From: Microbaculum marinisediminis
GTDB lineage: Bacteria > Pseudomonadota > Alphaproteobacteria > Rhizobiales > Tepidamorphaceae
Direction: 5' to 3'
Assembly (NCBI RefSeq): GCF_025397915.1
Contig: NZ_JALIDZ010000009.1
Coordinates: forward strand, 62,001 to 126,000
DNA: 64,000 nucleotides
Positions 43,571-52,052 of this stretch are shown here, piece by piece. The position numbers were made by a program, and so were the translations under genes. The notes under the pieces are model-generated. The model worked only from the letters and a program-made list of their open reading frames with translations, ran no database searches and had not been told where the DNA came from. Positions within the stretch are counted from its first letter, which is position 1. Every line of letters begins with the position of its first letter.

Positions 43571-45447
43571 GCCACCTCCTGCCGATTGGCCGCGCTGTCC
43601 TTGCGAACCCGCGCGCCGAGGGTGCAGGGCGGGCGGGTTCCGGCGCCTGCAAGGTCGGCGCGCTGCGGACCGCGCATCGTCGGCGCACCGGCCTCCCAGC
43701 CGGAGCTGCGTTCGGCGGCGTCGAGCACCTCACCCATCGAGACGGAGTCCAGCGCCTGCCGGGTATGGGTCACCGCACCGTCACGCATCATGTTGATGCG
43801 GCGGAACGCGAAGGGATCGAGGCCCAGTTTCTCGGCGCAGATATCCATGTGAGACTCTGTCGCGAACTGCGCCTGCATTGCGCCGAAGGTGCGGAACGCG
43901 CCGGACGGCGTGTTGTTGGTGTAGATGCCGTAGGTATCGATCTGCACGTTCGGGATATCATACGGGCCGCACGACAGGATCGCCGCCTTGCGCATCACGC
44001 CTTCCGTCGACAGGCCGTAGGCGCCGCCATCGGAAATCATCCTGAACGACACCGCCGTGATCCGACCGTCCCGCTTCAGGCCCATCTTGTAGGTGATGCG
44101 TGCGGGGTGGCGCTTGGCGGTCGAAATGATCGATTCCTCGCGGGTGAACACCAGGCGCACCGGCTGGCCGGTCTTCATGGCCGCAAGCGCCAGCATCCCC
44201 TGATAGATCATGTCCTCCTTGCCGCCGAAGCCGCCGCCCACGGGGCTCATGATGAAGCGGACCTTGTTGATCGGCCTGTCGATGATCTTGGCCAGCATGT
44301 GCCGGTGATGGGTGATGTTCTGGCTCGGCGAGACGACGGTGACGACGTCGTCGTGGTCGACATAGGCCAGCCCCGCCTCCGGCTCGAGGTAGGCATGCTC
44401 GACCTGCTGGGTCGAATAGGTCTGTTCGACGATCAGGTCCGCCTCGGCGAAGCCCGCCTCGACGTCGCCCTTGCGGATCGGGATGTGCTTGACGAGGTTG
44501 TCCTGCGCATAGTCGTGCACGACAGGCGCACCGGCTTGCATCGCCTCTTCCGCGTCGAAGACGGCGGGCAATTCCTCGTAGTCGACCTTGATCAGCGACA
44601 GCGCCCTGGCGGCGGTCACCACATCGTCGGCCGCGACGGCGGCGACGGCTTCCCCGACATAGCGCACCTTGCCGCGCGCCATGATCGGCTGGTCGTGGAC
44701 GAACACCCCGAAGCCGTCCTCGCCGGGAACGTCGGCGGCGGTGATGACGCAGGCGACACCGGGCAATGCCTCGGCCGCGCTGGTGTCGATCGCCTTGATG
44801 AGGGCGTGCGGGTGGGGGCTGCGCAGCACCTGCATGTGCAGCATGCCGGGCATGACCATGTCGCCGGCATAGCGCAGGCGGCCCGACACCTTGCTCGGCG
44901 CGTCGAGCCGGCGCACGTTGTTGCCGATATACGAGGCATCGACCGCGTCCGCCTCCAGCGCCGCGGCGGGCCGGGTGCCGGCGATCACGTCGCGGGCGAT
45001 CTCCACCGCCTCGAAAATCTTGCTGTAGCCGGTGCAGCGGCAGATGTTTCCGCCCAGCCGCTCCTTGATCTCCTCGATGTCGGCATCGGGATTCTCGCGC
45101 AGGGCCGACGTCGCCGCCATGACCATGCCGGGAATGCAGTAGCCGCACTGGCTCGCACCGGTCTTGTAGAATGCCTTCTGCATCGGCGTGAGATCACCCG
45201 CGCCCGCAAGTCCCTCGATCGTCTCGATCTTCGTGCCTTGCGCCTTGGCGGCCGGCATCAGGCACGACTTGACCAGCTTGCCATCGACGAACACCGAGCA
45301 CGTCCCGCACTCGCCGGCGCCGCAGCCTTCCTTGGTACCGGTCAGGTTCAGGTCGTCGCGCAGGAAATCGAGCAGCCGCTGGTGGGTACCCGTGCGCCGA
45401 CGAACCTTGCGGCCGTTGACTTCCAGTTCAAGATTCAAATCAGACAT
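43567..45447 (-). CDS. Molybdenum hydroxylase, fused 2Fe-2S and N-terminal catalytic subunit
   Basis: 626 residues. Residues 1-160 are a complete 2Fe-2S subunit: ligands Cys42, 47, 50, 62 and Cys101, 104, 136, 138. From about 178 the N-terminal half of a molybdopterin subunit follows (LDAPSKVSGRLRYAGD, PVGGGFGGKEDM, SGAFRTFGAMQA near 500). It lacks the second half, which is encoded by the next gene. The fused arrangement resembles E. coli XdhD. ATG 45447 has GGGAG seven bases upstream and overlaps the FAD gene by eight bases. The last 45 residues look poorly conserved, as expected of a linker left by the split. Confidence 0.87.
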   Translation of the reverse strand: MSDLNLELEVNGRKVRRRTGTHQRLLDFLRDDLNLTGTKEGCGAGECGTCSVFVDGKLVKSCLMPAAKAQGTKIETIEGLAGAGDLTPMQKAFYKTGASQCGYCIPGMVMAATSALRENPDADIEEIKERLGGNICRCTGYSKIFEAVEIARDVIAGTRPAAALEADAVDASYIGNNVRRLDAPSKVSGRLRYAGDMVMPGMLHMQVLRSPHPHALIKAIDTSAAEALPGVACVITAADVPGEDGFGVFVHDQPIMARGKVRYVGEAVAAVAADDVVTAARALSLIKVDYEELPAVFDAEEAMQAGAPVVHDYAQDNLVKHIPIRKGDVEAGFAEADLIVEQTYSTQQVEHAYLEPEAGLAYVDHDDVVTVVSPSQNITHHRHMLAKIIDRPINKVRFIMSPVGGGFGGKEDMIYQGMLALAAMKTGQPVRLVFTREESIISTAKRHPARITYKMGLKRDGRITAVSFRMISDGGAYGLSTEGVMRKAAILSCGPYDIPNVQIDTYGIYTNNTPSGAFRTFGAMQAQFATESHMDICAEKLGLDPFAFRRINMMRDGAVTHTRQALDSVSMGEVLDAAERSSGWEAGAPTMRGPQRADLAGAGTRPPCTLGARVRKDSAANRQEVA

Positions 45448-46357
45448 GGGATTTCTCCCTTTCCCGAGCCGCCTGGAGCGGAGCGCCGGCATCGGCCAGC
45501 GCTTCCTCGATGGCCGCCTCGACGAAGCCGCGCACGACGGCCCGCCGGTAATCCTGACGCGTCCGGGACGCGACCCGCGACGGCGGAATGGCGCTCGCTT
45601 CCGCGATGATGTCTTGCGAAATCGGCTTGCCGTTCAGAATGGCCTCGACATCGCCCAACCGTACCGGCACCGGCCCTATGCCGCCGAGCGCCAGGCGTAC
45701 GTCCTCGAAGACGGTTCCGCCCGGATCGGTCTTGACGCAGGCAACGGCGCAGACGGAGGAGATGACCAGAGACCGGCGCTGACCGACCTTCTGGAACGAA
45801 CCGCCGTAGCCCTGAAGGGAGTCACAGGTCACCGCTGTGACGATTTCGCCGGGCTGAAGGGCCGTCTTGCCGGGTCCCTGGAGGAAATCGTCGACGGGAA
45901 GAGACCGTCGCACGACGGCATCGCCGTCAAGCCCCGCCATCTCTATCTCGCCGTTCAGCGCCAGCACGGGCGGTGTCCCGTCGGCGGCCGGCGAGGCGTT
46001 GACGATGTTGCCGGCCAAGGTGGCCTGTTCGCGGATCTGATCGTCCGCGAACCAGATCGCGCAATAGGGCATGCACGGCAGGTGCCGGCGCAACGTCTCG
46101 TCGGTCAGGAACTGCTGGTAGGCAACGTTGGCGCCGAGACGCACCCGCCCGTCCGCCACGGAGTAGCCGGACAGGTCCGCCACACGGCTAAGGTCGATCA
46201 TGGCAGGCAGGTGCACGTTCCCGCCCCGGCCCTCCCGGGCCCACGGCAGGATATCCGTCGCGCCAGCCACCAGCCGGCTGCCCTCCGGCGCGGCGCGCCA
46301 CAGGGCCAACGCCTCGTGAAGCGTCGCCGGCATGTGATACTGATCGCAGGTCAGCAT
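45440..46357 (-). CDS. Molybdenum hydroxylase, FAD-binding subunit 2
   Basis: 305 residues. FAD loops are VAGATDILPW near 29-38 and TLAGNIVNASPAADGTPP near 114-131; the C-terminal domain covers about 180-285. ATG 46357 is supported by GGAG seven bases upstream. It belongs with the fused 2Fe-2S/catalytic gene and its second half, and would pass electrons from the iron-sulfur clusters to an acceptor. It differs clearly from the FAD subunit at 11400-12263, so the two enzymes are not a recent duplication. Confidence 0.88.
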   Translation of the reverse strand: MLTCDQYHMPATLHEALALWRAAPEGSRLVAGATDILPWAREGRGGNVHLPAMIDLSRVADLSGYSVADGRVRLGANVAYQQFLTDETLRRHLPCMPYCAIWFADDQIREQATLAGNIVNASPAADGTPPVLALNGEIEMAGLDGDAVVRRSLPVDDFLQGPGKTALQPGEIVTAVTCDSLQGYGGSFQKVGQRRSLVISSVCAVACVKTDPGGTVFEDVRLALGGIGPVPVRLGDVEAILNGKPISQDIIAEASAIPPSRVASRTRQDYRRAVVRGFVEAAIEEALADAGAPLQAAREREKSHV

Positions 46358-46388
46358 GGACCGTCTCCAACGCGTATCCGCAACGCGG

Positions 46389-46868
46389 TCAGCTCTTCGG
46401 CGCGTAGAACGTGCCTTCGACTTCGACAATGTCGTCCTGGTTCAACCGGTCGACTTCGATAATCGTGCGCGGCGGGTACGGCCCGTCGCCCCACAGGTCC
46501 TTCTGGATCGCGTTGACGATCGGCCGATAGCGGTACATGTCCGTCACGTAGACGACGAGCCGCACCGCATCGCGCAGGGTTGCACCTTCGGATTCGGCGA
46601 TCATCTGCATATTCAGGAAGGCCTGACGGACTCGGCCTTCATCGCCTTCGACGAGCGAATTGGACTTCGCGTCGATGCCGCGCATGCCGGCAACGAACAC
46701 GAAGTCGCCGGCTCGGGTGCCGAGCGACCAGGTTGCGGTCGGCTTGATGCCGCCTTCCGGCGCCAAGGTCTTCACACCATTAGGCGAAAGCCCTTCAGCG
46801 GATGCCGTCGAATAGGCACCCGCGGAGATCGCGAGTGCGGTGGCGAGAGCCAGTGTGCGAATAGTCAT
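46389..46868 (-). CDS. Exported RidA-family protein
   Basis: 159 residues: a signal peptide (about 1-24, cleavage after STASA) followed by a RidA/YjgF domain. The family arginine (PPRTIIEV) and glutamate (VEVEGTF) that bind and position enamine/imine substrates are kept. Most RidA proteins are cytoplasmic deaminases; here the leader points to the periplasm. ATG 46868 has GGAGG eight bases upstream. It stands between the Zn-dehydrogenase and hydroxylase genes, so it may act on an unstable intermediate of the pathway (inference). Confidence 0.8.
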   Translation of the reverse strand: MTIRTLALATALAISAGAYSTASAEGLSPNGVKTLAPEGGIKPTATWSLGTRAGDFVFVAGMRGIDAKSNSLVEGDEGRVRQAFLNMQMIAESEGATLRDAVRLVVYVTDMYRYRPIVNAIQKDLWGDGPYPPRTIIEVDRLNQDDIVEVEGTFYAPKS

Positions 46869-46947
46869 GAAGGTTCCCTCCCGGGGATTATCGGGCCTGC
46901 CGCCCTTTTCTGACAAAGGCCTTGTTCGATGGTCTTGTTCGGCGGCC

Positions 46948-48111
46948 CTATTCGGCGGCTTCGGCGTGTTTCGCCGCGGCGTGCTTGTTCTTGACCACCA
47001 CCTTGATGGCGTCCTCGACGCGGTCCTTGGCGTAGCGGATCGCCTCCGGCAGGTCGTCCATGCTGAAGGTGTGGGTGTGGATCAGCGTCGCGTCGAACCG
47101 CTTCTGGCGCATGAACGCCTCGGCGCGATGCGTGGCGCTCTTGCCCTCACCGCGGATGCCGTAGACGTAGATGTTGTTGCGCACGAGATGGGCGATATCG
47201 ACCGCCGGCGCCTCGTGCGGGAAGGCGGCGAGACAGATCCTGCCGCCGCGGTTGACCATCTGCGCGGCCTCGTTGATGCCGTTTGGTGCGGCGGAACACT
47301 CCAGCACGTAGTCGACGCCGCCGTCGACGATGCGCCGCACGGCCTCGACCGGGTCTTCCTTGCGCACGTTGACGACGTGGTCGGCGCCGAGCTGCTTGCC
47401 GATCTCCAGGCGGTTGTCGCGCGTGCCCGTCAGGATCACCGGCTGCGCGCCCAGCGCCTTGGCGACCGCCACGCCGAGCAGACCGATCGGCCCGGGGCCC
47501 GTCACCACGACGCTCTCGCCGGCAACTAGGCCGCCGAGCTCGGTGAGGCCGTACATGGCCGTCCCCGCGGTCACCACCAGCGTGGCTTCCTCGTCCGACA
47601 TGGTGTCGCCGACATGAACCAGGGTATTGATGTTGTTGACCTGGTACTCGCAGAAGCCACCATCGGTGGTGAAACCGTTCGCGCGGTGGCCCTTGTCGAC
47701 GTCGCCGTAGTTCTTTCCGTAGTTGTGGCACGACGTGTACATGCCTTCCCGGCAGCGCTTGCACTGGCCGCAACCGGCATGGATCTCCACCGTCACACGC
47801 TCGCCGATCTCGTATTCGTCGACGCCGGGCCCGAGTGCAACGACCGTGCCCATGTATTCATGGCCGGGCGTGAAGCCCTTGTTGTAGGGGTCGCCGCCCT
47901 GAATCATGGCCGGCGGGCCGTGGTAGATGATCTCAAGGTCCGTCGCGCAGATGGCGACGGCGTCGATGCGAACCAGCACCTCGGCCTTGCCCGGCACCGG
48001 CACCGGCTTGTCTTGAAGGGTGAGTTCGCCGGGATTGCCCAGCACCCAGGCCTTCATGGTCTCCGGGATCGGATGGTCGGCGTTCGTCTTGACGTTGGCG
48101 GGCATTGCCAT
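46948..48111 (-). CDS. Zinc-dependent alcohol dehydrogenase
   Basis: 387 residues of the medium-chain family, resembling threonine/sorbitol/erythritol dehydrogenases. The catalytic zinc site uses Cys in AICATDLE and the GHEYMG histidine; four structural-zinc cysteines lie in CGQCKRCREGMYTSC. NAD binding is at GPGPIGLLGVAVAKALG. A short N-terminal extension and a lysine-rich alanine C-terminal tail are unusual but harmless. It is the first metabolic gene downstream of the IclR regulator (67 bases) and probably oxidises a secondary hydroxyl of the substrate. Confidence 0.87.
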   Translation of the reverse strand: MAMPANVKTNADHPIPETMKAWVLGNPGELTLQDKPVPVPGKAEVLVRIDAVAICATDLEIIYHGPPAMIQGGDPYNKGFTPGHEYMGTVVALGPGVDEYEIGERVTVEIHAGCGQCKRCREGMYTSCHNYGKNYGDVDKGHRANGFTTDGGFCEYQVNNINTLVHVGDTMSDEEATLVVTAGTAMYGLTELGGLVAGESVVVTGPGPIGLLGVAVAKALGAQPVILTGTRDNRLEIGKQLGADHVVNVRKEDPVEAVRRIVDGGVDYVLECSAAPNGINEAAQMVNRGGRICLAAFPHEAPAVDIAHLVRNNIYVYGIRGEGKSATHRAEAFMRQKRFDATLIHTHTFSMDDLPEAIRYAKDRVEDAIKVVVKNKHAAAKHAEAAE

Positions 48112-48178
48112 GGGTATCGGTTCCTCCTTGTTGCGCCCACGGTCACGTCCCCGTGGTGCTTTGTATCGTTGCGTCCGG

Positions 48179-49033
48179 CTACGGCTGCTCCAAGACCTCC
48201 TTCGGGCTTCCGAACCGGGCTGAAATGATCGAAGCGCACTGCTTGACGAGTGTCTTCACGTTTTCGAGATGCTCGCCCTCGGCGCGAATCCGGGGCATCG
48301 AACAGCTGATCGAGCCGATCACCGCACCGCTGTGATCGCGTATGGCCGCGCCGACGCACACGACGCCGGGCTGGAATTCCTCGTTGTCCATGGAAAATCC
48401 GTTACGGCGCACCAGCCGCAGGTCTTCCATCAACTCGGAAATGGCCGAGATGGTCTTGTCCGTGAACTGCTTCAATCCGCCGTGGGCGATCACCCGCGCG
48501 ATCTCGGCCTCGGGCAACCAAGCGAGGATCGCCTTGCCCGTCGCGGTAGCGTGCGCGGCATCCGACTTGCCGGCGCCGTCCGAGCCGACGCGGATCGGCA
48601 GCTTCGAATCCAGCCTGGCAAGCGTGACCAGCGAGAGGCCCTGCAACACCGCCAGATAGACCGCCTCCAGCGTCTGATCATTGAGGCGCCGCAGCTCCGG
48701 CATCGCCTCGTCGAGGAGGTTGAACTGCTTGAGCCGGGATTCCGAAAGCTCGGTGATGCGCGGGCCCAGGAAATACCCCCTGGTGCGCGGCGACCGACCG
48801 ACGAACCCGCGCTGCGCCAGGGTCGCCAGCAGATGGTGGCAAGTCGAGGCGTTCAGTCCAGACTTGGACGCAAGCTCGTTCAACGACATCTCGCCGTTGG
48901 CGTCTCCGAGGATCTCGAGCAGATCGAGGGCACGGGCGACAGACTGGACCGTTCGCGGTCCCTTGGCGACGGCGGACGGGTCCGTTTGCGTCCCCTGCTC
49001 CTCTAGAGCGCTATTGCCGGCGGTCGTTGCCAT
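48179..49033 (-). CDS. IclR-family transcriptional regulator
   Basis: 284 residues. The winged helix-turn-helix is at about 25-90 (SVARALDLLEILGD, LNASTCHHLLATLAQRGF) and the effector domain about 105-270, ending with GAVIGSISCSMPRIR. ATG 49033 is favoured over a TTG at 49081, which has a weaker context. It heads the long catabolic gene run and probably controls it and itself; a 19-base palindrome lies 91 bases upstream of the ATG. Effector unknown, but in this family it is often an aromatic or small organic acid. Confidence 0.87.
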   Translation of the reverse strand: MATTAGNSALEEQGTQTDPSAVAKGPRTVQSVARALDLLEILGDANGEMSLNELASKSGLNASTCHHLLATLAQRGFVGRSPRTRGYFLGPRITELSESRLKQFNLLDEAMPELRRLNDQTLEAVYLAVLQGLSLVTLARLDSKLPIRVGSDGAGKSDAAHATATGKAILAWLPEAEIARVIAHGGLKQFTDKTISAISELMEDLRLVRRNGFSMDNEEFQPGVVCVGAAIRDHSGAVIGSISCSMPRIRAEGEHLENVKTLVKQCASIISARFGSPKEVLEQP

Positions 49034-49123
49034 GGTCGAACCAAATTGATCCTGTCGAATTGACCTTGCCAAGGAGGCCAAAACCCACTCAATGAGTCAA
49101 GTATATTTTCTATTGTCGAAAGC

Positions 49124-49142
49124 AATTTGATATTATCAAATT
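49124..49142. promoter_or_regulatory. Perfect 19-base palindrome upstream of IclR gene
   Basis: AATTTGATA and TATCAAATT flank a single T. It lies 91 bases before the IclR start and 166 bases before the BLUF start, in a markedly AT-rich patch of the 274-base divergent gap. IclR proteins bind short palindromes of this size, so it is a good operator candidate for this regulator. Confidence 0.55.
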
Positions 49143-49307
49143 TACCAGAGGCGAGAACTGTGCATTGGCACACTGGACCGCTCATAGCAGCGAACCGGCG
49201 CCCATCCTCTTGCGTAGGACAGGGCGCGCGGGCAAACCGTCACCTGGCGGCCGGGAACAAGCGCAGCGCAGGCCCGGTCACAGCGGGAATGGAAGGAAAC
49301 CGAACGG

Positions 49308-49754
49308 ATGTACCATCTGATCTACGTGAGCCAGGCCGATCGCCCCATGAGCGAGCCGGAACTTGCCGATATCCTGAAGAAGAGCCGGGACCACAACGGC
49401 CGCGACGGCATCACTGGCCTCCTCATCTACAAGGTCACGCCAGCGGCCGGCCGAGCCAATTTCATGCAGTTGCTCGAGGGCGAGAAGGACGAGGTTCTGG
49501 CCGCTTACGCCCGCATAGCGGCCGATGCGCGCCATCACACAAAGGTCGTTCTTGAAGAAGGCGAGATCGCCGGACGCAATTTCCCGGACTGGTCGATGGG
49601 CTTTCGCAATATCGACGAGGCAGACCTCGCCAAGTTCGAAGGCTACTCGGATCTCGGCTCCGAGGATTTCTGGGCGAAGGCACGGAGCGGCCATTTCGAC
49701 GACGCCCTCGACCTCATGCTGTCCTTCTACGACGACAGCGCGGAGCAGGACTGA
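49308..49754 (+). CDS. BLUF-domain blue-light sensor
   Basis: 148 residues, essentially a lone BLUF domain. The FAD-interacting residues are in place: Tyr6 (LIYVS), Asn30 (HNGRDGITGLL) and Gln54 (FMQLLEGE), and the terminal FPDWSMGF with tryptophan and methionine is typical. Compared with AppA, the segment between Asn30 and Gln54 has about six extra residues (TPAAGR, 44-49). It would sense blue light through flavin and signal by protein contact; no effector domain is fused. It lies between an IclR gene and an Lrp operon with no obvious partner. Confidence 0.85.
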   Translation: MYHLIYVSQADRPMSEPELADILKKSRDHNGRDGITGLLIYKVTPAAGRANFMQLLEGEKDEVLAAYARIAADARHHTKVVLEEGEIAGRNFPDWSMGFRNIDEADLAKFEGYSDLGSEDFWAKARSGHFDDALDLMLSFYDDSAEQD

Positions 49755-50008
49755 GGCTAAAGGAACGAAGCCCGAGACGCGGGAGAGTGGGTCATCCGGC
49801 CCGAGTAATCGTCGCTGACAAAGGCGTTGCGAAGCCCGTGCCGAGGGCAAGGCTCCATGAGTCAGCGCGGCTCGCCTGGACCGCTATTGAGTTCGCTCTG
49901 AGGCTGGAATTGCCCCGTGGACGGGATCAGAAAACGACTGCGGCATTCGTCAGACTGCTCGGTCGACTGAGTACCAACACGATCTCAGTTGCCGCGCGTG
50001 CGTTCCTT

Positions 50009-50022
50009 ATTGGCCGGCCAAT
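50009..50022. repeat. 14-base palindrome beyond Lrp gene
   Basis: ATTGGCC is followed directly by GGCCAAT, three bases past the Lrp-type gene's stop. Too close to a simple palindrome to be a hairpin terminator; may be a protein-binding site. The rest of the 271-base convergent gap (49755-50025) shows nothing I recognise. Confidence 0.3.
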
Positions 50023-50025
50023 CAG

Positions 50026-50547
50026 TCACTGGGGGCCTTCTTCAACCATCCAGTCCGAAGAATATTTCTCAATCTTCAATATCAACGACGTTTCGACCTC
50101 GACCACGCCCTCGATCTGACCAAGAAAATCGGCCACGAAGCGTAGCAGATGATCATGGTCCTTGAAGAAGGCCTCGACGATGAGGTTGCTCCGTCCCGTG
50201 GCAATTCCGCAATATCGCACCTCGGATCTCTCCGAAACGGCTGACGCGATTTTCCTGACGTGATGAAGCGTCGTCTTGATCCCGAGTATCGCGGAGATAT
50301 TCATCCCGGCGAGGAACGGCGACGGGACAGCAACGACCTCTATGTAGTTTCCCGAGATCAGGGCGGAGAGGCGTTTCCTTACGGTCGTTTCCGTAACGCC
50401 AAGCCGACGGGCGATCTCCGAATTGTTGGTACGCCCGTCGACTTGGAGAATCCGCACAATCTCCTGATCGATATCATCCAGCGGAACGGCTTGATCCCTG
50501 CTCGTCCGCGTACGCGATTCCGTTTCGGCTCGTTGGGCCTTCTTCAC
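50026..50547 (-). CDS. Lrp/AsnC-family transcriptional regulator
   Basis: 173 residues. The helix-turn-helix is at about 23-72 (LDDIDQEIVRILQVDGR, ARRLGVTETTVRKRL) and a RAM-like ligand domain at about 80-160. It is 27 bases after the permease and is the last gene of the ligase/DUF1116/permease/regulator operon, so it probably senses the amino acid or amine handled there and controls the operon through the repeats upstream of the ligase gene. Confidence 0.87.
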   Translation of the reverse strand: MKKAQRAETESRTRTSRDQAVPLDDIDQEIVRILQVDGRTNNSEIARRLGVTETTVRKRLSALISGNYIEVVAVPSPFLAGMNISAILGIKTTLHHVRKIASAVSERSEVRYCGIATGRSNLIVEAFFKDHDHLLRFVADFLGQIEGVVEVETSLILKIEKYSSDWMVEEGPQ

Positions 50548-50574
50548 GGCAACTCCAATATGGCGGGCTTTGCG

Positions 50575-52029
50575 CTACCATATTTTGGTTTCCGTGAGTC
50601 GGCCATATCGTTCGGGATCCGAGCGACGCAACGCGATCGTCCGCCCCATGCCAATCAGAAAAACAATCGGCAGGGACGAAAGAATGACTACGTTCGCAAC
50701 ACCTTCCCGACCGGATAGAAGAGAGAAGTTCACGGTAATTAGCCATGTCGCGACGGCCAACCCGATCATGCTCAACACCGGCGCTATCGTCGTCACGAAC
50801 ACACCGTTGTCGGACGTCTTATCTGTTCGGAAATAGACGAGTATCGCGACCGAGCAAATAAGCTGCAAAACGATGATGGCAAGAATGCTTGGAGCGACAG
50901 CAATCAGGAACAACTCAAGGTACGGATCGAGGCCGACGAGCCGTGAAACCAGAACCACCGCGAGGGCGATCGCGGAGACCGTCAGGCACGCCGCTTGCGG
51001 GGACCGGTTCACCTGATTGATACGCCCCAGAAATGCCGGAAGCAGGCCTTCTCGACTCAGGGTGAAGAGATAGCGGGATCCCGTATTGTGGAAGGCTAGG
51101 CTGGACGCGAACGTGCTCGTGATGAGGAGCAACTCCATGACGATCGTCGCGCCGTGGCCGACATATCTTTCCGTGGCGATGAAGAACATTTCCGTCGGGC
51201 TCTCCGTTGCCACCGCGACCACTTGCGACTCTCCGAACGCGACAACCGCCACCCAGGCCATGAAACCGTAGAACACCGTCAGAAACCCGACAGCCATAAA
51301 GGTGGCCTGCGGCACGGTCTTGCCGGGGTTCCGCGCCTCTTCCGCGTAGACCGCCGTCGACTCGAATCCGATGAAAGCGCCAAAGACGATCGCGAACATC
51401 GCGCCCGTTCCCAAACCTCCGAATATGCTCGTCGGAAGTATCGGCTCGGCCGTAAATCCTTCAGGTCCGCCTGACAGAAGGACCGGAACAGCAAGCACCA
51501 CCAGAATCAGCACCTCGGAGATCAGCGCTACGCCGAGAACCTTTGCGCTCAGCGAAATCTGCTGATAGCCGAGGAAGGCAACCAGTGCCCACGCTCCGAG
51601 GGAAAACCAGACCCAGTCGATCTCGATACCTGCAAGGCGCGACATGCTACCCGACGCGAACGCGCCGAATGCGCCAAGCTGGCCGAACGTGATCACGCAA
51701 TAGGCGGCTGTGGCGAGCGCCGCGGCTCCGCCACCCATGACCTTTCCCAAGCTCTTGCCAATATATGCATAGAACGCGCCCCGGTTGTGGACGCGCATCG
51801 CCATCCGGGTAAAGCCGACGGCAAACAGAAGCAGAACCAAACCCGCGAAGAGTTGGGCTCCCGGCGCGCCAATACCGCCAATCATGAATGCCAGTGGCGC
51901 AAATCCCGCCACCACGAGAAGCGGCCCTGCCGCAGCCACGACGAAGAAGGCCAATTCCAGTGGCCCCATTCCTTCGTTGCTCGACGTTAAGACAAAATCC
52001 TTTGACAGGTTATTTTCGATATTTGCCAT
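50575..52029 (-). CDS. APC-family amino acid/amine permease
   Basis: About 484 residues with 12 predicted membrane helices. The second-helix glycine-rich GMGPLELAFFVVAAAG opening and FGAFIGFESTAVYAEEARNP are typical of APC amino acid/polyamine transporters. The ATG at 52029 directly follows a run of eight Gs that serves as the ribosome site; upstream codons in the same frame lie inside the gene before it. It belongs to an operon with a glutamine synthetase-like ligase, so an amine or amino acid is a likely cargo. Confidence 0.88.
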   Translation of the reverse strand: MANIENNLSKDFVLTSSNEGMGPLELAFFVVAAAGPLLVVAGFAPLAFMIGGIGAPGAQLFAGLVLLLFAVGFTRMAMRVHNRGAFYAYIGKSLGKVMGGGAAALATAAYCVITFGQLGAFGAFASGSMSRLAGIEIDWVWFSLGAWALVAFLGYQQISLSAKVLGVALISEVLILVVLAVPVLLSGGPEGFTAEPILPTSIFGGLGTGAMFAIVFGAFIGFESTAVYAEEARNPGKTVPQATFMAVGFLTVFYGFMAWVAVVAFGESQVVAVATESPTEMFFIATERYVGHGATIVMELLLITSTFASSLAFHNTGSRYLFTLSREGLLPAFLGRINQVNRSPQAACLTVSAIALAVVLVSRLVGLDPYLELFLIAVAPSILAIIVLQLICSVAILVYFRTDKTSDNGVFVTTIAPVLSMIGLAVATWLITVNFSLLSGREGVANVVILSSLPIVFLIGMGRTIALRRSDPERYGRLTETKIW

Positions 52030-52052
52030 TTCCCCCCCCTTGTTGGGTCCCC

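Noticed and set aside
43504-45609. Open frame of about 700 codons opposite the split hydroxylase genes
   Set aside because: Antisense shadow; the minus strand carries all eight iron-sulfur cysteines and the molybdopterin motifs.
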